A stretch of 64,000 bases of DNA from Lactifluus volemus (taxonomy: Eukaryota; Basidiomycota; Agaricomycetes; Russulales; Russulaceae), in NCBI GenBank assembly GCA_022376515.1, contig WTXI01000002.1, positions 1,674,001 to 1,738,000 on the forward strand. Reading direction: 5' to 3'. Positions 11,808 through 22,365 of the stretch are shown here, in pieces. How positions within the stretch are numbered: the first letter of the stretch is position 1; every line of letters starts with the position of its first letter. Both the position numbers and the translations under genes were made by a program. The notes under the pieces are model-generated. The model did not search any database. It had not been told where the DNA came from and was given only the letters and a program-made list of their open reading frames with translations.

Positions 11808-12898
11808 TTACGACCATGTAGCAACCGAGTATCGAGAGCTCGCACGTCGCGAATTTCTTGCAGGCGCAAATCCGGTGAACTGGCCACCTCCGCCTTCAAG
11901 ACATTCCAGAGGTACCATGCCACGCATTCCACTAGAGTTAATACACAAAGCCCATCCATCATCAAACTCCGTTTGGATGTACAACATCTCCCCCGGCGTA
12001 ATTGGAAGCTCGTCGGGAAGCTGAGGAACAAAAGACACCCGAACGATCACTGGCGTATCTCCGGAAGTTACCGTGAGATTGGTTGGTAGTTGCGCAGTCG
12101 GGCCGGGGGAATGGGGGAGTTTGTCGATAGGTGGAGGCGGTGCCAACGGAGACAAAGGGCTATACGGAAGAGGTGGTGGTTTACGTGCAATAGTTTGGGT
12201 GGGAACCTGATCTACTCGGCCTGTGTCTCTAACCACAGGCGGGAGACCCGTTGATCCGATGGTGAATGTGGGGGCCTGGGTTCAACGTGGGGGACGCCTT
12301 TCTCCAACGACGAAGCGGCACCAAAGTGTGACCCTAGTCCTGCGGTCCACGTACTGCGATTCTTAACACGCTTCTGGATCTGGCTCGACCTGAAAAGGAG
12401 GATCACCGCCCCAATGAATGCAAGGAGAAGGATAATGACGATGGCTGCGATGACCCCCCCTGATGGTCCGGAAGATCTTCTTGCAGCACCAGCGAGAGCA
12501 GTGTGTGTGGCTCCGGTGCTTTCAGCCTGCGCACTTTCAGATTCAAGTGAGGTAGAAATTTGTGATGCCTTGGATCTTGACGCGAGTACCCCGGTGTCAA
12601 TGTCGGGTGGTGGCGATGACGATAGTACCGTGACGGGGACCGACGAGGTTGCTACTTCCTGGGCCAGGGATGACGACACCAGGTCGACTACACTTGTTAC
12701 AGTTATTACCGGCGGTGAGACCCGCTCAACGGCGGTTGGGGTGGGTGTTGCTGGTACATTGATAATAACGACTGTGGTGGCAGAGCTGTCTGCGGTCAGG
12801 ACCGTTGTGACACTTTGCTGTTCATCATCCCATTTGTACGACCGAGAAACAGTACTTCCCGCGCCGGGCGAGGAAACTATTGCACTGTACTGACCCAA
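11808..12898 (-). CDS. Single-pass membrane protein with C-terminal SH3 domain
   Basis: Not a named family member, but the architecture is clear. A long Ser/Thr/Val-rich ectodomain (likely O-mannosylated) is followed by a Gly/Ser stretch, a transmembrane helix GVIAAIVIILLLAFIGAVI, then basic residues (QIQKRVKNR). A proline-rich cytoplasmic linker (KPPPLPYSPLSPLAPPPP) and an SH3 domain follow, with VRVSFVPQLPDELPI, DDGWALC and GMVPLECLE. The order resembles yeast Fus1. The frame breaks at about 12272, where one base is missing from a C5 run; restoring the frame gives FTIGSTGLPPVV. The 5' end is unresolved: an upstream stop in frame implies another exon, perhaps with the signal peptide, upstream of 12920. 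Role in polarised growth or fusion is inference. Confidence 0.65.
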
Positions 12899-14553
12899 GG
12901 TGGGCGTTGACCCACCTGGTTAGCCCGCACAGCAGGCAAAGAGAGAGACATGGGGAAAGGAGTGGAGGCCAGAAGGCCGCAGCCAGAGTGTGTGAGAGAG
13001 AAGGGTTGAAAGATCAAATCTGCCGTTCATTATTATTCTAATCCCGTGAGCAAAATGCAGGGCCAAGGCCTGGGCCATAAACAAGCGTTCATTTTGGAGC
13101 GTCCGTATCGCGAACGACGGTTGTCGGACGGCAACGCTCTCGATAGCAACACGTGTGCCATATACCTCATCAGCAGCCGAGACAAGGGCACGTCACGGGA
13201 TTTTCTTTGCAACCAGCAAATAAAGCGAGCGTCTTTTTCGATCATCTGAGAGGTCCATACAAGCTGATATCCAACCAACCAACCAACCAATGTAATTGGG
13301 CGTACTCTACAGTACATAAATTCTGAGGTTACCAGAATCGGATGTGAAATGTGAATGGCTTAAATTGAAGGGTGTGAACCCGACGTCTCTCCGAAATCCT
13401 CGCAGGATGAAATGAGGCAAGGGTACTAGTGTACATCGCATCGGACTCAGAAAGCTGTTGGCAGAAACTAGCATCGGCTGTCTCGGTCTCGGACTTCAAA
13501 TTCTCCCCGAAGGATTTGTGCCCGGGGCACAACAATGTCTTGCATAGCCAGGCCGCTGGAGAGACGGGAGAAGATGGAAACGATTACGAGGGTGGTCATT
13601 TTCTGGTTCGACTGGGCTGCTCTCGTCAAGCTGGGGATGAGGTTCCCCACACGATACCGCGGGGTGAGTGTGCTAGATTGCTTGTTCTTGGCAGTATGGC
13701 TAAATTTAGATATTTTGGCAACCATCCTACTCGTCACCATGCACACCCCTGGCAGGTGAATACAGTGGGTGAGCTCAGTAGTAGTACTGATAATAAAGGA
13801 TTGCCAGTGTCCACTGAGAGTTTTATTGAAACTTCCAAAAAACAATACACTAGCCGAAATATTGTTCCCAGTTCTAAGGTCAGTTGCGCGGCGGCAGGGT
13901 ACTTTGTCACTTTGTTGATGCTGTAGCTAACCATAAATTACGTGCCTGATCGGTTGAAACGAAGAGGCCATTTAGCTCGGATTCGTCAATCAGAACAGAT
14001 CCGACTTTATCAATCATCTTTCCCTTCGACTCCCTCTCTGCAAAGGGGCTGCACCTCCACGACGAGACCTCATTCCGATTTTTGTTATTGTGACGGCGGA
14101 CTTGTGTATGAACCCTCTTCAGTACTAGGAACTGGTGCAACGAACTCGGAGGTGCCATTGGCATATAGCAAGTCAGGATACGTGTGCAAAATGGAATCGG
14201 CGCGTAAATGGTAAGCCTCGATGCAGCGTGATTCGTATCTTATGCTCAGTTTTCACACCGGGTAACTGACGAGTTCCTCAACCAGCACCACCAGCACTGG
14301 CGGCACCCTTCACTGGCTTTGAGCGCGATCTTTCCCTTTTGTCCCCTTGAAAATTTTTTGAGGGTTCATATTCATTCACGCGTGTGAAGTTCGGGTGTAG
14401 AAGTTGAAAAGAACATGCTTGAACGTACGCACACACACATGGAGATTCACAATGATCGGATATAACCTTACATAGATCGTAACATATGACTGCGCAGCTA
14501 CACCTACGGAACAACGGCACAGATCAAATTCGGCGCAAACGTGACAAAGTGCT
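12899..14553. other. Intergenic region, 1.65 kb, no supported gene
   Basis: Contains a (CCAA)5 microsatellite at 13271-13290. A short minus-strand frame from 13599 begins with a hydrophobic MTTLVIVSIFSRL segment that could be a signal peptide, but it ends after about 43 codons and nothing supports it further. Confidence 0.4.
13271..13290. repeat. (CCAA)5 microsatellite
   Basis: Five tandem CCAA units in non-coding DNA. Confidence 0.8.
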
Positions 14554-17500
14554 TCAAGTTGTTCGCAGACGTTTCGTCGCAGGTTCGTCGATGTTGTGCG
14601 AGATTCCATCCGCTGAACGCTTTCTGACTCGAGCGAAGTAGAGGTCGAGGTCGGCTACTTGAAGGTCCTGGGAGACAGCCAGTTCATCCTCATCTTCCCA
14701 CTCCGACTCTGGAGTCTCCCAATCAGATTCGACCGGCTTTTGTTTCCTCTTCTTGGCCTGTGACCTTGTCGACCGCTTTGTCTTGGACGTTTTTGCCTTT
14801 TATTGGAAGACTTGTCTTGCTCTTCGACGTGACACACCTCGACGCTGACCTCTGCGCGCTGCATAACATCGATCCAAAGCTGGTGGACACAATTAAATAC
14901 TGCGCGGCATCAATGAAGAATACCCACTTTCTGGTTCTCCTGCAGCTTATCTCCAGGTCCCTTGATCTCTACAAATTTACACTGTCTTTCTGCATAATTC
15001 CAGATGAAGAGATCCGGGACCCCCGAACCACGCTGGGCATAATCTTCGCAAAGTACGCGACACAGACAAGCTAAAGCCTCCCCTCTGAAACACTTTGCAC
15101 GAACGTCAGAGAATATCATCGACACTCAAAGCCGGAACATACCTCTGCTATTTCTAGGAGATCCTGTTTGGGGAAGAAATCCCAGCGTACGCCTAAACAC
15201 CAGGTCCCGCGCTCTCGTGTTCATCATCAACGTTTTCTATAATCACCCGTGCTTTACCTTCTCCAATTTCATCTAGCCGAGTTTCGATGATTTCCTCTCG
15301 AGCGTGATAAAAGGTATCCTCGAATATGTCGAGTGGAGCCGTTTGGTAGGGTGTCTCGAAAGCTCCTGGAACCGGGGCAAAAATGACGTCCCAAAACAAC
15401 AGACCAAAAAGCGTGGTGAGGATTCGTCCTTCGCAATGATAACCTTTGTAGCCCTGGCGCTCATAGTGTTGCAACGCGTACGTCTCAACGGCTACAGCCT
15501 CTCCGTCAAGCCCTTTCCACTTTGATTTGCCCCTCTTTGTTATCCCAGGCGTGTATGAAGGGAAGACACGTCAGGTCCAGAGTGAACAATTCTGCAAGAT
15601 GATGCGTACCATAACAACATCAATGACAGGTGTAGCATCCCGGGTACTCTTGCGAGCCGGTTTTACAACGGGGAATGACAGTGCAACGTGCTTTCCTTTT
15701 GTTGGCGTGTCAAGTGGCGACTGTTGCACCGGTGCTGATGCGGCAACATTCCGTAGTCGGACGCCTGTAACGCACACGTTTTCAGGGACAGCGAGCGGAT
15801 CCTCTTGATGTCGCTCGTCTGGACTGATGCCCATCTTTTTCTCCAGTGCTGTAAGTCTACGCGATAGCGCTGGACGGTAAACTGCGCACGGTGATTGATT
15901 GGTAATTCTGATCCTAAACGAAGTCGGGCACGCTCACCGAGGTGCGTATCCTGGTCATTCAGAGAGTCGATCAGGCCGCCATAGCACGCATCAGAGTTTC
16001 AGGACTTCTATCACCGTATCTTGTTAGCACAAGAGCCCGTCTCTCGTACCATTTCCCACGCCTCCCGCGCCTCCAATGGCGCTGTGTCAGTAGGGCTTCA
16101 AGTACTTCGAGCTCACGGTCATACTCTCGCAGAGTGCCGAAAGCGTCTGCCCCCTTTTGCACAATACGCGTGAGGACATGACCTATAAGGACGACCCGTC
16201 CACGTACTGAGACAAAATTACTGATGCGTGGGTCAAGACATACCAGGTTCAAATCTCTCGAGTCCACGAGGTCTTGCATTTCCATCACCTTCCCCGAGTG
16301 CCTTCCATTCAGCATAAGCGATCTCGAATATGGCCAGCACTTGCCGCGCATCGCGGATGCGCTGGCTCTCTTTAACGAGGCTATCTTCCTCCACGTTCTC
16401 CCCTCCAGTAACGATAGGTTCATCCTTCACTGTGGGGTCCAGCAAATGGCTCGTCACAGAGCGCGAGCGCGAGCGGGCTCTGGCCAGGCTGAGCGTTGTA
16501 TCGTTCAGCGCGTCTATCTGTGCTTCGAGCTCGAGAGCGTGCTCATACGCAAGAAGAGCAGCGCGTGTAGGCCATATATCGGAGCTTCGTACACAGACGT
16601 ATGGCTGAAAAGTGCGCCTATGTGCACGGGAGAGAATTGAGGGTGTTAGGATGGTCGGAGTATACATCGTGCTAGAACCACTTTATGTCACGCAAATATA
16701 GGTATAACGTAGACGGAGGACCCATACCAGCGAAAGTAGACCAGATTAAGCCTACGGAGAAGAGCAAAAACGGAATCATTAACCCGGACACACGCCCCTA
16801 AATATGCGTTCATATCCAGGTGATGGCGTGCTGGTGAAGCTGGGACGCACCGAGGAACTTCATCACCATTTGGCGAAGACGGACAGACTGTGATGTCTTG
16901 ACAAGAGGCAATTGTATTTGTCTTACAAGCTGCTTGCGGGATTTCGCTCTTGGATGGACTGAAGTAAACGGGAGAATCGATTGTGAAGACGCTTGTTTGA
17001 TCAGCGCGTTCTCAATTGCTGCCCGCTGAAGACGATGTTCTCGATGTCAGCATCCCTTGAGCTCACCGCCAGTGTGGAAATGCAGCTCACGTTCCGGCCA
17101 GCCTTCTTTATCTTCAAGTCTTTCTCTAGCTGCCTGAGCTCTTCCAAGCTGAGACACTCCAAAAGCTCTGGGAGTTCGGCGTGGATATGTCTTGCGCAAA
17201 GAAGGAAAGATCACCAGGGGGTTGCTCGAAAGTATCTTCCATCTTCATAGAAGAGGGGCCCTCTGCAACATAATTCTGCTGCCAAGTCGAAACAGACGGG
17301 GATTTGATAGTATCTTGCAGTTGCATTTCGTCGAGAGTAAGGTCGATGACCTCTAGTTCTTCTTGCTTAATCGCGCTTTCAGTTTGCTTTGGAGGGGTGC
17401 AGAGTATCTCAAGGGCTGTGATGATATCCTCACCCAGTTCACGTTGATACTTCAGTGAGCTGAGACGGTGCCATCTTCCCGATTTGCGGAGACAGAGGCG

Positions 17501-17896
17501 GATGAGAAGGTACTTGGCGGAGTCTACATGCACGGTGTGGGAGGATAAATTGGATGGCACACAGTACGTAGCTTCAATACGTACAAGGGAGAAACTCAGC
17601 CGATGAATGAAGTCAGTTTCAGACGGGTGGAGAAGCTGAGATTCGTATTTGAGTATAGCAGTCAACATCTCTGCACATTCACCTCGTCAATGCATCCTCG
17701 GATGTCGACATGATATAGAGTAGTTATGTACCATGAAGGAGTTCAACATACATAGATTGACGCTTGTCTTCACCTTCCAGATCAACATCTTCGATAGCAG
17801 GTTCAGAGGGGGTGGCGGAATTGTGAGACTTGAGCCATCGTCCAGACCAAACATGAAAGCCTGAACTGACACTGTACTAGGCGATGGTAACGACAT
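14554..17896 (-). CDS. FAN1: FAN1 structure-specific nuclease
   Basis: Fanconi-associated nuclease 1, a 5' flap endonuclease for interstrand cross-link repair in the nucleus. The first exon starts at 17896 and has DVDLEGEDKRQSMY. Next comes the FAN1 signature: DFIHRLSFSLVR, RLCLRKSGRWHRLSSLKY, RELGEDI. A SAP-like helix block follows (LLECLSLEELRQLEKDLKI, RAAIENALIKQ), then TPR-like repeats with LALFEIAYAEW-type sequence. The C-terminal VRR-NUC domain carries the PD-(D/E)xK residues in GVPDLFIWN and CKFVEIKGPGD, after DIFEDTFYHAREE. A basic/acidic tail ends at 14554. The frame is lost near 17810 (C5), 17183, 15207 (G3) and 14792 (A5), each fixed by one base. Fungal members lack the animal UBZ finger, as here. 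Divergent from SNW1/SKIP across 353 bp. Confidence 0.9.
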
Positions 17897-18249
17897 GGTT
17901 TTCAGAGGAGACGACCCTGAGAAAGGAAGGAAGATGGCTGTGAACGTGGGCGCGCAACGCGAAGCGAAAAGATAGCGCCTTACTCACGTGTCCGTGTTCG
18001 AAATAACCATATCTGGACAACACTCCTTTCAGGACAACAAGGCGAATTGTATTCAATACTGTATGTAGATAATTTAGGCCAAGGACATCGCAAGTGGGTG
18101 AAGTCGTCGTTGTCGTTGTCGTTGTCGTTGTTCGTTGTTGGCAAGGCCCGCGCGCGAGAGACCAAATAATAACCAAATAGATTAGTCAGCGACCACACCC
18201 ACTATTTCCAAAGTTGGTCTTGTTCAAGCCAAAGTCAAGTCAAGTCAAG
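17897..18249. promoter_or_regulatory. Bidirectional promoter region FAN1 / SKIP
   Basis: 353 bp between two start codons on opposite strands. It holds a GTCGTT simple repeat at 18103-18140 and a CAAGT tandem repeat at 18235-18249, immediately before the SKIP start codon. No TATA element stands out. Confidence 0.5.
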
Positions 18250-20254
18250 ATGTTAGCCAACGCTCTTGCTGCGTGAGTACTTTATACTTTTCTCTTGAGA
18301 CCTTTCCAACGTACAGAAAACAGAGCACTTCCTCCCCCAGTTTATGCCCCCGCCGTAGCAGATGAGGAGGAAATATTTGAACGGCCCACTCCATCGACTT
18401 CTACTCCTCCACCAGCTAGTTCCCGTCAAGTAGTGCCTCCCTATGGACAGAGGAACGGATGGAAGCCAGCATCGCAGGAGGATTATGGTGCGTGCTTCTT
18501 GACCCTCATTCGAATGTTTCTTACCCGCCATTCTTAAGGCGACGGAGGCGCATTTCCGGAGTGTCATATTGCCCAATATCCACTAGATATGGGTCGAAAA
18601 AAGGTATTTTTCTCGAGTACATACAATCTGTGTCATCTCATGGCTTCATAGGCTTCCTCAGGAAACACACTCGCCCTTCAAGTCGACAGCGAGGGCAATG
18701 TTCGCTATGATGCCATCGCACATCAAGGGCAGCGGCATGGAAAGCTAGTTCAATCCCAGTTCGAAGATCTCGTCCCATTAGCACATCGAAAAGACCTCGA
18801 TGACGATGCACGTGAAATGGAGCGGCCTTCGGAAGAGGAAGTGCAAGCCACGGCTGAGAAGACTCGAGCTGCCCTCGAGAAGATCACCAACGGAAAGATC
18901 AAAGCAGCACAGCCAAAAAACGTACCAGATAGCCAAGGCAAGACGTCCTTTATTCGGTACACTCCCGGTCAACAATCTGGTGGCGCCCTTCAACAGCGTA
19001 TCATTAAGATGACTGAAGTCGTAGAGGACCCGCTTGAGCCGCCCCGGTTCAAGCACAAGAAGATTCCTCGTGGGCCGCCAAGTCCACCACCACCGGTTCT
19101 CCGCAGTCCACCACGGAAAGCGACAGCGCAGGAACAGAAAGAGTGGATGATTCCTCCATCTATATCTAACTGGAAAAACAACAAAGGCTTCACCATCCCT
19201 TTGGACAAACGACTAGCGTCTGATGGTCGAGGGCTACAGGACGTACGTAAACTTCTATGTTTGACACTAGGTGTATAACTGAGCTCCTCCTAGGTACATA
19301 TCAACGATAACTTTGCCAAGTTCGCAGAAGCGCTATATATCGCTGACCGACACTCACGCGAGGAGGTCCACCAGCGTGCTTTGATGCAGCAGAAGCTCGC
19401 TCAAAAGGAGAAGGCTGCTAAAGAGGAGAATTTGCGCTTATTAGCACAACGCGCACGCGAAGAGCGCGCTGGCATCGCGCCTTCCAGGCCTACGGCCGAG
19501 ACTCAGGCAGCGATGAAGTCTTCCCTTGCCGCTTATGGGAGTGACTCGGGGAGTGCTTCGGATGGTTCAGAAGGAGAAGACGAAGAAGAAGAAGCCGCTA
19601 AAGTACGCGATGAAATGCGCGCGGAGAAGCGTCGCGAACGGGAGCGTGAGATGCGCATGAACAACATGGGCGCCGAGCAGCGCGCCAAGATGCTTGCGCG
19701 TCGACAAAACCGTGATATATCGGAGAAAATTGCTTTGGGTCTCGCCAAACCGACGTTATCAAAAGAATCAATGCTCGACTCGCGCTTATTCAACCAGGAA
19801 TCGCTATCTGGGTCGTTTGGGGATGAAGAATCATACGGTTTGTATGACAAGCCGCTCTTTCATGGCTCGTCTGCGGCGGCGGCCATATACAAGGCTCGTG
19901 GCAACATTACGGAAGAGAATGAAGATAGCTTTGGAGGTGGCACAGAGGAGGGTATTGGGCGTGCGTTGGATAATGATCGGTTTGGACTTGGACAGGCACA
20001 AATAGGGTTTGAGGGGGCTCGGGAGCAGGAAGTGCGAGAAGGACCTGTGCAATTCGAGAAGGATACGACGGACGTGTTCGGTGTCGATAAATTCTTGGAT
20101 GAGGCGAAGAGTGGTAGGAAACGGGGATTAGATCTTGAAGCGTGAGTGTTCACTCGGATCTCTTTTTCTTTTTCGCGGTGACGGAAACGATAACTCTTTT
20201 AGGGGATCTTCGCGAAAGCGACATCAAATGGAGAGTGCTTCAGAGAGGGAGTGA
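18250..20254 (+). CDS. SNW1: SNW/SKIP domain splicing factor (Prp45/SNW1)
   Basis: Nuclear spliceosome component that joins the activated spliceosome and also acts as a transcription co-regulator. The first exon is short (MLANALAA). Then come Pro-rich PPPVYAPAVADEEE, DGGAFPECHIAQYPLDMG and NTLALQVDSEGNVRYDA. The defining SNW core reads PPSISNWKNNKGFTIPLDKR, so the S-N-W triplet is present. A long charged helix and coiled coil follow (EERAGIAPSRP, RREREREMRMNNMG), with an acidic patch EGEDEEEEAA. The C-terminal YDKPLFHGSSAAAAIYK is also conserved. The last exon ends SASERE at 20254. Five introns are inferred, all in phase except at 18317-18320, where one A seems missing or another acceptor is used. 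Confidence 0.93.
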
Positions 20255-20805
20255 GTTAGTAGGGTACTTGTAGCATATCGATACTGTACTTTCAACTTGA
20301 ACCCCAGCGAGAAATGACTTACAGTAATTCGAAGTAAATTTAACTAGTTGAATTGATTCAATTTTTATCAACGGATGAGTCTTTTTGCGATTTAATTGAA
20401 TGGACAAATCGAAAACATTTTCAGTTTTCCGAATTCAATTGAATATTAGATCAGATCGGATTTGGATTCGTTTGATTGCGCGATTGAATCAGGTAGAATT
20501 GAATTGACCATTTATTTTCTATTTACAGTTACAGCTCTATTCAATTTTATTCTACCCTCAATCCTAATCACCTTGCCTCTGTCCGGCTACGCATCAAGCA
20601 ATCTAAGTCATCCTTGACACTGACTGTGTACCACCTCCACATCGTCTGCTCTGGGCATGGGCATGGGAGCTCCTCAGCCCGGAGCTCGCAACGGCATGGG
20701 CTTGGATTTGCTGCTATGCGAGGGGGAGGGGCGGATTTGGGACGGATTGTGGGACTCTCCACAGGGTGGCAGTGGTAGTGGCAGTCACGGTGAGGTCAGA
20801 GGTGC

Positions 20806-21055
20806 TGAACGCCAGTCAGATGTGGAACTGGCACACATGCCTATTCCTCGTCAACACATGCGTGAACCTCACCACGGAGGAGCAGGCGGGCACAGCCACC
20901 AGGTGATACACCAAGACGGAACTCGACGAGCTGGAAATGACATTAAAGGAGTACGAGCTGTGGCTGAATGAGTGGGTGGAGAAGCAGAGGATGCGGAAAT
21001 GAGGCAAGGTGCTCAAGACGCACCTGCAATGTCTGGTGCAGAAGAAGCCACCACA
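20806..21055 (+). pseudogene. Decayed fragment resembling the C-terminus of an Lhs1/HYOU1-type Hsp70
   Basis: In one plus-strand frame the translation reads LNASQMWNWHTCLFLVNTCV, a stop, then YTKTELDELEMTLKEYELW and LNEWVEKQ, a further stop, then GKVLKTHLQCLVQKKP. This pattern of helices (ELDELE-TLKE-E-WL-EWVEKQ) is what I expect in the C-terminal helical region of large ER Hsp70s of the Lhs1/HYOU1 type. Two in-frame stops and no upstream ATPase or peptide-binding domain mean it cannot be functional. A relic of a gene copy or a captured fragment are both possible. Family assignment is from memory of motif shape and is not certain. Confidence 0.4.
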
Positions 21056-22280
21056 CAATCGACCTACAAGTACTCTCGATCACCACCTGACGCTGGTCCG
21101 TAACCAGCCATGAAAACAGATGAGAGTGAGGGTTAGAAAAGGGTGATTCAAGTTAAACTCACAGTCAAAATTGTCTTCGAGTTTATTCCCACGCTTGGTC
21201 GATTCATTGACAGCTTTATGCCAGGCTGGGAGAGGTGAGCTGTGAAAGTGCCACGGTGGAAGAGGGGGGGGTGCTGAGACCGAGGCCGTGAGTATGGTTG
21301 AAGGACCTGCCAGATCTGGTGCTTGGCACTGGAAAAAAAAATTGGTCACTGAGACAGCGGTGAAAGTGGACCCACCTTTGGCTTCACGCCGTGTGTCACC
21401 CTAGTACAAGCGATTATACCAGTACACTAAATACCTTGAGGAACACTCACATTGTGAAGGTGACTGTTTCAGTTTGTGGTGAGCCGGGGTTGCTCTGGTG
21501 AGGACCTCTTGTGACAGCAGCGGCATGGGAGGGCCAGAGGTTGGAGGCAGGTGACAACAACAGTGGCAGTGAGTGATGTCGTGGTGGTTGTAGTGAGGAG
21601 TGGAACGCTGGAAGAGCAGGAGAGGAGGGGAGGGGAGGGGAAGCACAGTTGGGGGGTAATGGGAGTACAGCACGGAGTTTGCATGTTGCAGCCCAGAAGC
21701 TCAATCGAAGATGCGGCCCAAAAAAATCTAAATGATGCTGGTCTGAAAAAGGTAGAAAGGAAGAGACTCACGGATATCTGTGGGGAGTATACAGGCCTCA
21801 CGGGCAGCAGAGGAGAGATTAAGGGGACACTTTGAGAAGGAGATGAAGAAGGAAGAAATGTATGCGTCCGAATCAGCGCAACGCAAAGTCGATCTGACAA
21901 ACAATTACAAATAGTAATATAGGTCATTACGCTAAAGTCGGCCCTGTGACCGGACACAGTGAGTACTCGATGCAGGGTTTTCGCGCGTTCAATAAACTGG
22001 AACGAAAGTGCGCAATATGTTTTATTCAATTCCAATCAGTTGCCTTCGATTGAGTAATAAATCTCGTGACATGCAATTATTATTATTCAACAGAATTCAG
22101 CTGGTGATTGAGAAGGATTGAATGATATTTAAATTCTATTAGCCGATATCAATCCACTTGAATCAATGTAATCCATATCAACTGTTATCAGTTTCCTTAA
22201 ATCAATATTCAATATCTATTATTTGCGATTAGTTTACTGTAAGACATTTCTCGTAGGGCTTGAACTCGCACATGTGATCT

Positions 22281-22294
22281 ACGCGTGAACGCGT
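22281..22294. promoter_or_regulatory. Two overlapping-range MCB boxes (ACGCGT x2) before NEDD1
   Basis: ACGCGT occurs at 22281-22286 and again at 22289-22294, 72-85 bp upstream of the NEDD1 start codon. ACGCGT is the MluI cell-cycle box bound by MBF in fungi to drive G1/S transcription. Two copies in 14 bp are unlikely by chance; function is inference. Confidence 0.55.
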
Positions 22295-22365
22295 CTAAAG
22301 TTGAATTCAATTGGGAATTCTCTGAACACTTTCTTAACAACGGCAACAACAGTCTGACAAGTGAT

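Larger units (their letters stand above)
20255..22365. other. Long intergenic region with AT-rich arms
   Basis: Two strongly AT-rich stretches, about 20310-20560 and 22010-22260, are full of CAATTGAATT-like words. They flank about 1.4 kb of GT-rich, low-complexity DNA with no intact gene. The arms share composition and word use but I could not align them as clean inverted or direct repeats. The middle contains a decayed Hsp70-like fragment, given separately. The right end carries the NEDD1 promoter. Confidence 0.5.

Noticed and set aside
13427..13845. Possible small secreted protein (minus strand, start 13599)
   Set aside because: The hydrophobic lead is followed by only about 20 residues before a stop, and continuing it needs an unsupported frameshift.
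14554..17896. FAN1 and TBCE as pseudogenes
   Set aside because: Breaks are all single-base losses in short runs, while catalytic and structural motifs are intact; the same pattern hits essential genes, so sequence error is favoured.
21469..22035. 188-codon minus-strand frame rich in Ser, Pro, Thr and Leu
   Set aside because: Low-complexity translation of a GT/GA-rich plus strand; no conserved pattern and no clear start context.
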